From assembly GCF_017355915.2 (NCBI RefSeq), contig NZ_JAFEUV020000001.1:310001-374000 (forward strand): a stretch of 64,000 nt of DNA, given 5' to 3'. The position numbers and the translations under genes were made by a program. Positions 57,029-64,000 of this stretch are shown in pieces (position 1 is the stretch's first letter; every line of letters starts with the position of its first letter). The notes under the pieces are model-generated. The model did no database searches. It was not told the origin of the DNA and saw only the letters and a list, made by a program, of their open reading frames with translations. This stretch comes from Telluribacter roseus (lineage in GTDB: Bacteria; Bacteroidota; Bacteroidia; Cytophagales; Spirosomataceae).

Positions 57029-60000
57029 TTACGCTTCGGCCAGCTCGAGCTGTGATTTTTCTTCCTCCGGACGGTGCTTGAAATCACGCGACATGTACGA
57101 GTACACAGCCGGAATGATATACAGAGTAAGTATAGTCGAGAATAGCATACCCCCCACTACCGCGATACCCATGGATACCCGGCTTTCGGCACCAGCACCC
57201 AGAGCCAGGGCTATCGGCAGGATACCTAGGATGGTACAAAGGCTGGTCATCAGGATAGGACGGAAGCGCGAAGCTGCTGCCTCCTGAACCGCCTGCATCT
57301 TGGGCACCCCTGCTTCCTTACGCTGGTTGGCAAATTCCACGATAAGAATACCATTTTTGGTCACCAGACCTACCAGTACGATAATACCGATCTGGCTGAA
57401 AATATTCATGGTCTGGCCGAAGTCCCACAGTGACAGCAGCGCCCCGCAAAGAGCCAGAGGTACTGTCAGCAGGATGATGATCGGATCCACGAAACTCTCG
57501 AACTGAGCCGCCAGGATCAGGAATATAAGTATCAGTGAAAGCAGGAACGCAAAAAGTAAGCTATTGGAGCTCTCCCTAAACTCACGGGAGGTACCATCCA
57601 GAGCCGTGTTGAAGGTCTCGTCCAGTACTTCATTACCAATGCGCTCCATCTCGTCGATGGCTTCACCCATACTGACTCCCTTAGCCATGTTGGCCGATAC
57701 GGTGGCCGAAATGTACCGGTTAAAGCGCAGAAGTTGTGGTGGAGTACTTTGCTCAGTAAGCTTTACCAGGTTATCCAGCTGGATCAGCTCACCGGTTCTG
57801 CTCTTGACATACAGTGACTTTAGGTCCAGGATGTCGTTCCGCTCATTTCGGTCTATCTGGCCTATTACCTGATACTGCTTGCCATCCTGGATAAAATACC
57901 CAAAACGACGTCCACTCAATCCAAGCTGCAGGGTCTGGCCGATATCCTGAATGGATACTCCCAGCGTTTGCGCCTTTTCGCGATCAATTTCCAGACGGAT
58001 CTCGGGCTTGGTAAACTTCAGGTTCACATCTACACCTTCCAGCTTGGGACTAGCCTGAGCTTTTTCTACAAAGACAGGCAGAGCTTCTTTCAGTTTATCG
58101 AAATTAGGAGCCTGAATTACATACTGGATAGGCTGGCCACGTGAGCGACCCGCGTTAATAGTCTGATCCTGTAAGAAAAAGGCGCGGGCACCCGAGAACT
58201 GACGAATCTTTGGCGTCAGGGTTTCTACGATTTCCTGCTGGCTACGCGTACGCTTGGCCGGTTCGGTCAGTACCACACGTACGAAACCTGAGTTGGTAGC
58301 AGAAGATCCAAAACCCGGTGAGGTGATGGTCACCACCCCGTTGCGTTCGGTGGAGTCTAGTTGATCATATACATACTGACCTACCTCGTCCATGTACTTC
58401 TGCATGTATTCGAAGGTTGCCCCTTCCTGAGCCGTAGCATTGATCCGGAAGTTACTGCGGTCTTCCATTGGCGCCAGCTCCGAAGGAATGCGGTTATTGG
58501 TCATAAGGACAAAAATGATGCCTCCAAATACCACGATCAGTACCCACGCTACCCAACGCATACCCATAAAGGATTGCAGGGAGCTTTCGTAGCCTTTGTT
58601 CATCCAGTCGAAGAACGGCTCAGTCTTCCGGTAGAGCCAGGGCTGACGCGCCCGCTTCTTGAGGAGACGGGAACTCAGCATAGGGGTAAGTGTCAGCGAC
58701 ACAAAAGCTGAGATAATTACGGAACCGGCTACTACGATACCAAACTCACGGAACAGACGTCCGGTAATACCTTCCATGAATATAACGGGAAGGAACACCG
58801 CTGCCAGCGTAACCGTGGTGGAAATAACGGCAAAGTAGATCTCACGCGATCCTGAGTAAGCTGCCTGGAAAGGCGTCATACCTTCTTCTATCTTGGCGTA
58901 GATATTTTCAAGTACCACGATGGCGTCATCCACTACCAGACCAATAGCCAGTACTATACCCAGTAGTGTCAATACATTGATAGAGAACCCACAGATGTAC
59001 ATGATAAAGAAGGCTCCGATCAGGGAGATAGGTATAGCCGTCAGGGGTATCAGGGTAGAGCGCCAGTCGCGAAGGAACACAAAAATGATCAGGGCCACCA
59101 GGATAAATGCAATGATAATGGTTTCGACCACCTCATGGATGGAGGAGCGTACAAACTGCGTATTATCGTAGCCGGGCTCAACTATGATATCATCGGGTAG
59201 GTCTCTTTTGATCTGCGCCAGGCGTGCTTCCAGTGAGGATACAATGGCAATGTGGTTGGCACCGGGTTGAGGAATCACAGCTACGGCCATCATAGGCGTA
59301 CCATCTCTTTTCAGAAGTGTCCGCTCATTTTCGGGAGCCAGTTCGGCGTATCCTACATCTTTGAAGCGTACAATACGGTTAGCTTCCTCCTTGATGATCA
59401 TATTATCGAAGTCCTCTACCGTTCTGAGGCGCCCCAGGGTCCTTACCGATAGTTCCATGGTCTGACCTTCGATACTACCTGAGGGTAGCTCGACGTTCTG
59501 CCGGGCCAGAGCCTGTGATATATCAATAGAAGTAAGCTGGTAGGCGGCTAGCTGAGCCGGATCTATGCGCAGACGCATGGAGTACTTTTTCTCCCCCCAG
59601 ATCTGCACACTACTCACACCCGCTACCGTCTGGAACTTCTCCTTAAACTGACGGGTCACTACATCATTAAGATCAAGCAGAGAGCGCTTTTGGCTCTTTA
59701 TGTTGATATACCAGATCGGAGAGGCATCGGCATCGGCCTTGGCCACGATGGGAGGGTCCACATCCGGTGGCAGGTTACGCTGGGCTGATGATACACGGTC
59801 ACGCACATCGTTAGCGGCCGTTTCCATATCTATACCCAGGTCAAACTCAACGGTAATATTACTACGACCGTCCCGGCTCGAAGACGACAGGGTCTTGATA
59901 CCCGCAATACCGTTGATGGATTCCTCGAGTGGTTCGGTGATCTGTGATTCTATAATCTCGGCGTTGGCTCCCGTATAGGTAGTACTAACCGTTACTACGG

Positions 60001-60130
60001 GCGGGTCAACGCTCGGAAACTCCCGCACACCCAGGTAGGTGTAGCCAATCACCCCGAACAGGATGATGACCAGCGACATCACTATCGCTAGTACCGGGCG
60101 TTTGATGCTTACATCTGAAAGACTTGCCAT
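57029..60130 (-). CDS. Multidrug RND efflux pump, AcrB/HAE-1 family
   Basis: 1033 residues. SIKRPVLAIVMSLVIILFGVIGYTYL is TM1; REFPSVDPPVVTVSTTYTGANAEIIESQITEPLEESINGI is the usual start of the porter domain. TM4 carries GLVVDDAIVVLEN, the proton-relay Asp pair of hydrophobic and amphiphilic (HAE-1) pumps, not the metal-pump motif of the CzcA-like protein. TM10-11 includes GLVTKNGILIVEFANQ. Likely a proton antiporter for drugs, bile acids or other amphiphiles. The adaptor gene is 39 bp upstream. No TolC gene is in this operon. Confidence 0.93.
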   Translation of the reverse strand: MASLSDVSIKRPVLAIVMSLVIILFGVIGYTYLGVREFPSVDPPVVTVSTTYTGANAEIIESQITEPLEESINGIAGIKTLSSSSRDGRSNITVEFDLGIDMETAANDVRDRVSSAQRNLPPDVDPPIVAKADADASPIWYINIKSQKRSLLDLNDVVTRQFKEKFQTVAGVSSVQIWGEKKYSMRLRIDPAQLAAYQLTSIDISQALARQNVELPSGSIEGQTMELSVRTLGRLRTVEDFDNMIIKEEANRIVRFKDVGYAELAPENERTLLKRDGTPMMAVAVIPQPGANHIAIVSSLEARLAQIKRDLPDDIIVEPGYDNTQFVRSSIHEVVETIIIAFILVALIIFVFLRDWRSTLIPLTAIPISLIGAFFIMYICGFSINVLTLLGIVLAIGLVVDDAIVVLENIYAKIEEGMTPFQAAYSGSREIYFAVISTTVTLAAVFLPVIFMEGITGRLFREFGIVVAGSVIISAFVSLTLTPMLSSRLLKKRARQPWLYRKTEPFFDWMNKGYESSLQSFMGMRWVAWVLIVVFGGIIFVLMTNNRIPSELAPMEDRSNFRINATAQEGATFEYMQKYMDEVGQYVYDQLDSTERNGVVTITSPGFGSSATNSGFVRVVLTEPAKRTRSQQEIVETLTPKIRQFSGARAFFLQDQTINAGRSRGQPIQYVIQAPNFDKLKEALPVFVEKAQASPKLEGVDVNLKFTKPEIRLEIDREKAQTLGVSIQDIGQTLQLGLSGRRFGYFIQDGKQYQVIGQIDRNERNDILDLKSLYVKSRTGELIQLDNLVKLTEQSTPPQLLRFNRYISATVSANMAKGVSMGEAIDEMERIGNEVLDETFNTALDGTSREFRESSNSLLFAFLLSLILIFLILAAQFESFVDPIIILLTVPLALCGALLSLWDFGQTMNIFSQIGIIVLVGLVTKNGILIVEFANQRKEAGVPKMQAVQEAAASRFRPILMTSLCTILGILPIALALGAGAESRVSMGIAVVGGMLFSTILTLYIIPAVYSYMSRDFKHRPEEEKSQLELAEA

Positions 60131-60169
60131 ATGTTTTAGGACTAGGACTTTAAAGTTTTAGCTACTCTA

Positions 60170-61297
60170 TTAGGGTTGTAAAGCCAGCTTCTGAGTCTCC
60201 TGGTTGATTACTTCGCGTACTTCAACCGGGCCTTCGGGCTTTACCTGCAGGATACCCGTCACAATGAGCGTATCTCCTGCGCTTATCCCACTGACAATCT
60301 CTACACTTCTTTCTCCACGCGTTCCCAGTTCTACCATGCGGGAGGCTGCTTTACCATTTTTTACCAGATACACCTTATGGCCCTGCTGCTCAGGGATCAG
60401 GGCTTCGTTAGGAATGGTAATGGCAGTACCTTTATTACCTATTACCAGCTCGATGCGGGCAAAGGCTCCGGGGAGCAACGTACCTGATGGGTTAGGGCTG
60501 GTGGCCCTCATTTGTAACGTACGGGTCTGCGGATCTATTTTAGGATCAACGGCATATACACGTCCTTCGTGCTTACGCTCCGAGCTCTCTACCTGAAACT
60601 CGATACGGCTTCCGTTCCGAATGGCATCCGCGTACTTAGCCGGCACCGAAAACTCCACTTTGGCCGGATTGGTATTGGTCAGGGTGGAGATACGGGTAGT
60701 AGGGGAGATATAGCTACCCTCACTTACGTAACGCAGACCTAACTTACCCGAGAAGGGAGCCCGTACGGATGTTTTGGCGATCTGGGCTTTGATATTCTCG
60801 ATGTCAGCTTCAATGGTTCGGACCGACGTAAGGCTAATCTCGTATTCCCGCTGGCTGATCGCCTCGATCTCGAGGAGCCGGCGCTGACGAGCTTCGTTAT
60901 CTTCGGCCAGTTTCTTGTTGTACTCAAACTTCTTAAGCTGAGCCTGCAGGTCATCATCATTGATTCGAAGGAGCAGTGCACCCCGCTGTACAACCTGCCC
61001 TTCCTTAAAGTACAGGTTGGTGATCTTACCCGACACTTCACTTCTGATTTCTACCTCTTCGTTAGCCAACACAGTACCCGTTGTTTTCACTACATCATCC
61101 AGACTGGTAGGCTCTATTACCATAACAGAGACGATAGCCTTACCAGGACCTTTCCCACCGGCGGGGGCATTACCCGCTGCTTTTCCTTCGGTTGGAGGAG
61201 GAGTATCAAAATACTCTTTCAGGCGAGGGTAAAAAACCATTCCGAGAATAAGGAGGATAATCAGAGTTGTTAAAACTCGCTTGGTTATTGTGCTCAT
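60170..61297 (-). CDS. RND periplasmic adaptor, AcrA/MexA type
   Basis: 375 residues. One N-terminal membrane anchor (VLTTLIILLILGMVFYPRL), no lipobox. Lipoyl halves (EVEIRSEVSGKITNLYFKEGQVVQRGALLLRI and TSVRAPFSGKLGLRYVSEGSYIS) flank a short coiled-coil hairpin; KYADAIRNGSRIEFQVES and LLPGAFARIELV are in the beta-barrel and membrane-proximal domains. Pairs with the pump gene 39 bp downstream. A promoter with a perfect -7 box lies upstream, after the SusD terminator, so the pair forms its own operon. Confidence 0.92.
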   Translation of the reverse strand: MSTITKRVLTTLIILLILGMVFYPRLKEYFDTPPPTEGKAAGNAPAGGKGPGKAIVSVMVIEPTSLDDVVKTTGTVLANEEVEIRSEVSGKITNLYFKEGQVVQRGALLLRINDDDLQAQLKKFEYNKKLAEDNEARQRRLLEIEAISQREYEISLTSVRTIEADIENIKAQIAKTSVRAPFSGKLGLRYVSEGSYISPTTRISTLTNTNPAKVEFSVPAKYADAIRNGSRIEFQVESSERKHEGRVYAVDPKIDPQTRTLQMRATSPNPSGTLLPGAFARIELVIGNKGTAITIPNEALIPEQQGHKVYLVKNGKAASRMVELGTRGERSVEIVSGISAGDTLIVTGILQVKPEGPVEVREVINQETQKLALQP

Positions 61298-61365
61298 GGA
61301 GGGCTAAATGAAAAAAATAGATCGAGTAATATGAATGATAAGTGTAAAGACGATAGTTGCACCAA

Positions 61366-61394
61366 CAAAGGTACACAGGATAGAAGTATCTAAA
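61366..61394 (-). promoter_or_regulatory. Candidate promoter of the AcrAB-type operon
   Basis: TACCTTTG (minus, 61373-61366) is a perfect -7 box; a TTT lies 18 nt upstream (61394-61392), one base off TTG. Initiation about 60-65 nt before the adaptor ATG. Confidence 0.5.
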
Positions 61395-61419
61395 GGCTGC
61401 GTTTTAACCATCAGATACG

Positions 61420-61449
61420 AAAAAAGTTACCCATCCTGGATGGGTAACT
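61420..61449 (-). terminator. Intrinsic terminator of the susCD operon
   Basis: Perfect 12-bp arms AGTTACCCATCC / GGATGGGTAACT (61425-61436 and 61438-61449; the centre opens as loop) followed by six T on the minus strand. Confidence 0.92.
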
Positions 61450-61482
61450 CTTTCAGAACAAGTTACGGTTAAGAACAGTTTC

Positions 61483-62931
61483 CTATTGCTTATCCCAGAA
61501 CAATCTGGTAGTGGCCTCATCTCCACCAATAGCTGCTGATGCGGCTGCTACCTGCGCTCCGTTCAGAGTCTGCTCATTTACAGGGTAGATGAGACGGGTT
61601 GGGATAGCCAGACCAGCAGGAGCACCATCACCCGTTGGCGGCATCAGCCGTGGGTAGTCAAGGCGTCTCCACTCCAGCCAGGCTTCCCATCCTCTGTTAA
61701 ATAGAGAAAACCACTTCTGAGTACCAATCTTCTGCCTGAAATCACCTTCGGCAGTAGCGTAGGCTACCTCAGGCTGTGCCAGGTAAGCTTGAGCCTGTGC
61801 CTGGGTACCACCCCAGTACATGATAGAAGCAGTGACTGCTTTGTTATAGTGTTCGGCGGCGTTACCTTCAATAAAGCCTCTTTCCACCGCTTCGGCGAGC
61901 AGGAATTCTACTTCTGAATAATCCAGGAGCAGCGCTTCCAATTCAGGCTGAATCAGCCGGTCACTCAGATGTGAGAAGTTAGCATAGGTGTTCGAAAATC
62001 CATATCGGCCTCCTACATATTGACCATTTACTGTGGTAAACCAGGCCTGTCTCCGTGGATCATTCAGTTCGTTCATCGGATCGATGATCGTACTGGCAAT
62101 CACAAAGTCCTGTCTGGTTGAAAAACGGGGGTTGAGGTTTGCCGAGATTGGATTATTGTTAGGTGGCGAAGAGATGTAGGGGAAGCGGGCATTTTCGGCA
62201 TTGCTGGTCAATACCCCTCCGGCTACTGCTTCACTTACGATCTGCTTCGCTTTGGCCTGATCAACATCTGCTATTACCATACCCAGACGGAGCTTCAGCG
62301 AGTTTCCGAATCTTACCCACTTATTTATATCTCCGGAGTATAGCAGGTCAGCCGCACCTGCAAATCCGGCAGCGGAAGGATCAAGTGATTTAACGGCCGC
62401 ATCCAGACGGTTCAACAGATCATTATAGACTGTCTGAGCATTATCGAACTTTGGTAGCGGGTTCAACGGATCAAGAGCCTCACTGTACGGAATATCACCA
62501 AATGTAAGTACCAGTACTGACCACGCATACACCTCAATGATTTCATTCTGGGCGAGCTGATTGGCCTTTACGGCAGGAGCCAGCGTCTGATCCGCTTCAA
62601 TGATACGTCTCGCTTCGCGCAGATCTGACAGTACATCACGATAAATGCTCTGCCATAGAGCCTGCGGAATAGTCCGGGCGGTGAGGTTATACCGTGGCTC
62701 GTCCAGATAGGTAGTCGTAGCCCACTGTTGTACATACAACCTGAAGTTATTGTTATTAACGTTAGGTGTCGTAAGCGCATCGGACAGGTTTTTAACAGCA
62801 TTTGTAAAAAATGCCGGAGCCGGTACATTCGATGCGCGCTTCTGATCAATGTTATAGTCTTCGAGACTATCAACGCATGATACCATCAGTATCATGGGTA
62901 ATATAAATACGAGTATCTTTTTCATGTTCAA
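61483..62931 (-). CDS. SusD/RagB-like nutrient-binding outer membrane lipoprotein
   Basis: 482 residues, SusD-like_2 type. Lipobox MVSC (Cys19) after a short signal, so lipid-anchored to the outer membrane. TPR-like helices follow: QSIYRDVLSDLREARRIIE, WSVLVLTFGDIPYSEAL, YNDLLNRLDAAVKSLDP, then DLLYSGDINKWVRFGNSLKLRLGMVI. A central FISSPPNNNPIS-like loop and DYSEVEFLLAEAVERGFI complete the family marks. It forms a lid over the SusC-like channel encoded just upstream, and together they import a glycan or peptide. No glycosidase is in the window, so substrate is unknown. Confidence 0.92.
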   Translation of the reverse strand: MNMKKILVFILPMILMVSCVDSLEDYNIDQKRASNVPAPAFFTNAVKNLSDALTTPNVNNNNFRLYVQQWATTTYLDEPRYNLTARTIPQALWQSIYRDVLSDLREARRIIEADQTLAPAVKANQLAQNEIIEVYAWSVLVLTFGDIPYSEALDPLNPLPKFDNAQTVYNDLLNRLDAAVKSLDPSAAGFAGAADLLYSGDINKWVRFGNSLKLRLGMVIADVDQAKAKQIVSEAVAGGVLTSNAENARFPYISSPPNNNPISANLNPRFSTRQDFVIASTIIDPMNELNDPRRQAWFTTVNGQYVGGRYGFSNTYANFSHLSDRLIQPELEALLLDYSEVEFLLAEAVERGFIEGNAAEHYNKAVTASIMYWGGTQAQAQAYLAQPEVAYATAEGDFRQKIGTQKWFSLFNRGWEAWLEWRRLDYPRLMPPTGDGAPAGLAIPTRLIYPVNEQTLNGAQVAAASAAIGGDEATTRLFWDKQ

Positions 62932-62934
62932 ATT

Positions 62935-64000
62935 CTAGAAGTTAAATCTAACGTTAAAGCCATAGTTCCGTACGGCAGGGTAGGCCCCACTCTGGTATCC
63001 ACTGGCTGCATTTCCTGAGCTCAACCCCTCTTCCGGATCTGTGTACTTGGCATTCTTGTGAATGATCCACAGGTTCCGTCCTACCAGTGATACATCGATA
63101 CCCTTGAAACTACGTAGTTTTTCAACGAGTGATCTGGGCAGAGAGTAGGTCAGGGCCAGCTCTCTCAGTTTGACGAAGCTCGCATCATAGATGTACATAG
63201 AGTGAGGGGCACCAGCACCGCCTGCTACATAACCAAATGGAGTCTGGCCGTAGCCATCAAGGTTCTCGCCTCTTACTGTATTGACACTACCGTCGGCCTG
63301 TACGCCCGGGAGAAGTATACCACCACCATCAGCCACCGGTGTTCTGCTAGGGTTGCCCAGTTCATTCAGACCGGCACTTTCCGGGTACAGACCGGTAGCT
63401 TCACCGTACCATTGATCAAGGGAGAAGAAGTCGCCACCTTTGCGTACATCAATCAGGAAGCTAAGTGACAGATCCTTGTATCTGAACCGGTTGTTTAAGC
63501 CGCCTACCCAGTCAGGATTAGGATTACCAATAATGACCGCCGAGCTGGATGATCTCAGATAATATCCGTTAGGACCAACGATTCTCTGGCCATTATCATT
63601 GTACTGGTAGTCTCTTCCTCTGATCACACCATAGGGATGTCCTTCGGCAGCGTTAAGGGAAACACCCCCCTGTAAGCTGGCGATAGAGACGTTCGTAACC
63701 CGGTTATCACCCTCACCATACAGGCTGATTACCTTGTTACGGTTACGGGCAAAGTTGGCGTTGATAGTCCATGAGAAATCGTCCGTCCGTATCGGCATTA
63801 TGAAAGCCGAAACTTCAATACCCTGGTTTTGTACTTCACCCGAGTTGATATAGCGAGCCGTGAAACCAGTGGCCGGAGTAACGTTAACCGGAAGGATCTG
63901 GTTGAAGGTATTGGTTTTGTAGTACGTGACATCCAACCCTACGCGGCTATCAAAAAACTCAGCCTCTATACCAACCTCCATACTTTTGGTTCTTTCCGAC
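62935..64000 (-). CDS. SusC/RagA-like TonB-dependent receptor, C-terminal part (runs off the window)
   Basis: 355 residues of the beta-barrel end. The frame is open to the right edge (SERTKS precedes MEVGIEAEF in frame), so the gene starts beyond 64000. Typical marks: TYYKTNTFNQILPVNVTPATGF, GYVAGGAGAPHSMYIYDASFVKLRELALTYSLP, and GIDVSLVGRNLWIIHKNA, with a terminal aromatic (NVRFNF) as expected for BAM recognition. The plug and TonB box lie outside. The susD gene follows after only 3 bp, so the two are translated together. Confidence 0.92.
   Translation of the reverse strand, partial: SERTKSMEVGIEAEFFDSRVGLDVTYYKTNTFNQILPVNVTPATGFTARYINSGEVQNQGIEVSAFIMPIRTDDFSWTINANFARNRNKVISLYGEGDNRVTNVSIASLQGGVSLNAAEGHPYGVIRGRDYQYNDNGQRIVGPNGYYLRSSSSAVIIGNPNPDWVGGLNNRFRYKDLSLSFLIDVRKGGDFFSLDQWYGEATGLYPESAGLNELGNPSRTPVADGGGILLPGVQADGSVNTVRGENLDGYGQTPFGYVAGGAGAPHSMYIYDASFVKLRELALTYSLPRSLVEKLRSFKGIDVSLVGRNLWIIHKNAKYTDPEEGLSSGNAASGYQSGAYPAVRNYGFNVRFNF

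Overview
The window looks like chromosome of a Bacteroidota bacterium, most likely of the order Cytophagales. The evidence is a SusC/SusD pair, several -7 boxes of the TAnnTTTG type, start codons with little Shine-Dalgarno signal, a two-subunit methylmalonyl-CoA mutase, a suf-type Fe-S operon with a DUF59 protein, and families common in that phylum (PF10023 aminopeptidase, DUF3108, DUF3667, DUF2254). No rRNA, tRNA, CRISPR array, insertion sequence or prophage was seen. The DNA is densely coding and unusually rich in the tetramer GTAC.

Layout. 0-9.8 kb: tail of a short-chain dehydrogenase, a MoxR/Mg-chelatase-like ATPase, a DUF3667 membrane protein, recA, an acyl-lipid desaturase, an aminopeptidase, a DUF3108 protein, a FemAB/GNAT-like protein and dnaA. 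9.9-15.3 kb: methylmalonyl-CoA mutase (mutA, mutB) divergent from dnaA, then glpD. 15.3-22.7 kb: an ECF sigma factor, a Nudix-derived regulator lacking catalytic glutamates, a membrane protein, a D-lactate dehydrogenase, a universal stress protein, a Kbp-like BON-LysM protein, a DUF2254 membrane protein and a VWA protein that probably partners the ATPase at the left end. 22.8-27.6 kb: sufC-sufD-sufS-sufE-DUF59-bacilliredoxin, with no sufB. 28-30.5 kb: an arginine deiminase next to a CtlX-type citrulline hydrolase, predicted to convert arginine to ornithine. 30.7-36.3 kb: a stress/envelope set with two DUF2383 paralogues, a coiled-coil lipoprotein, an AI-2E-family permease, a response regulator and a YtxH / holin-like / unknown trio.

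36.3-44.7 kb is a signalling block: a CHASE3-like histidine kinase with an Rcp1-like regulator on the minus strand, then rpoN, an NtrC-type activator, a PAS kinase and a REC-PAS-kinase in one plus-strand run, followed by a 56-residue membrane peptide. 45-56 kb holds three genes of a predicted trans-4-hydroxyproline pathway (HypD-like lyase, 4-hydroxyproline epimerase, D-amino acid oxidase) split by a five-gene heavy-metal RND island (response regulator, kinase, TolC, adaptor, CzcA/CusA pump) on the opposite strand. 56.1-61.3 kb: an ICMT-family methyltransferase and an AcrAB-type RND pair. The right end carries a SusD-like lipoprotein and the 3' part of a SusC-like receptor that runs off the window.

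No wholly new system is claimed. The observations most worth checking are a perfect 25-bp palindrome that ends two convergent proteins with the same residues, a terminator-like hairpin in the recA leader, the unannotated small membrane protein with structured upstream DNA, the split hydroxyproline genes, and the sufB-less suf operon with a bacilliredoxin.
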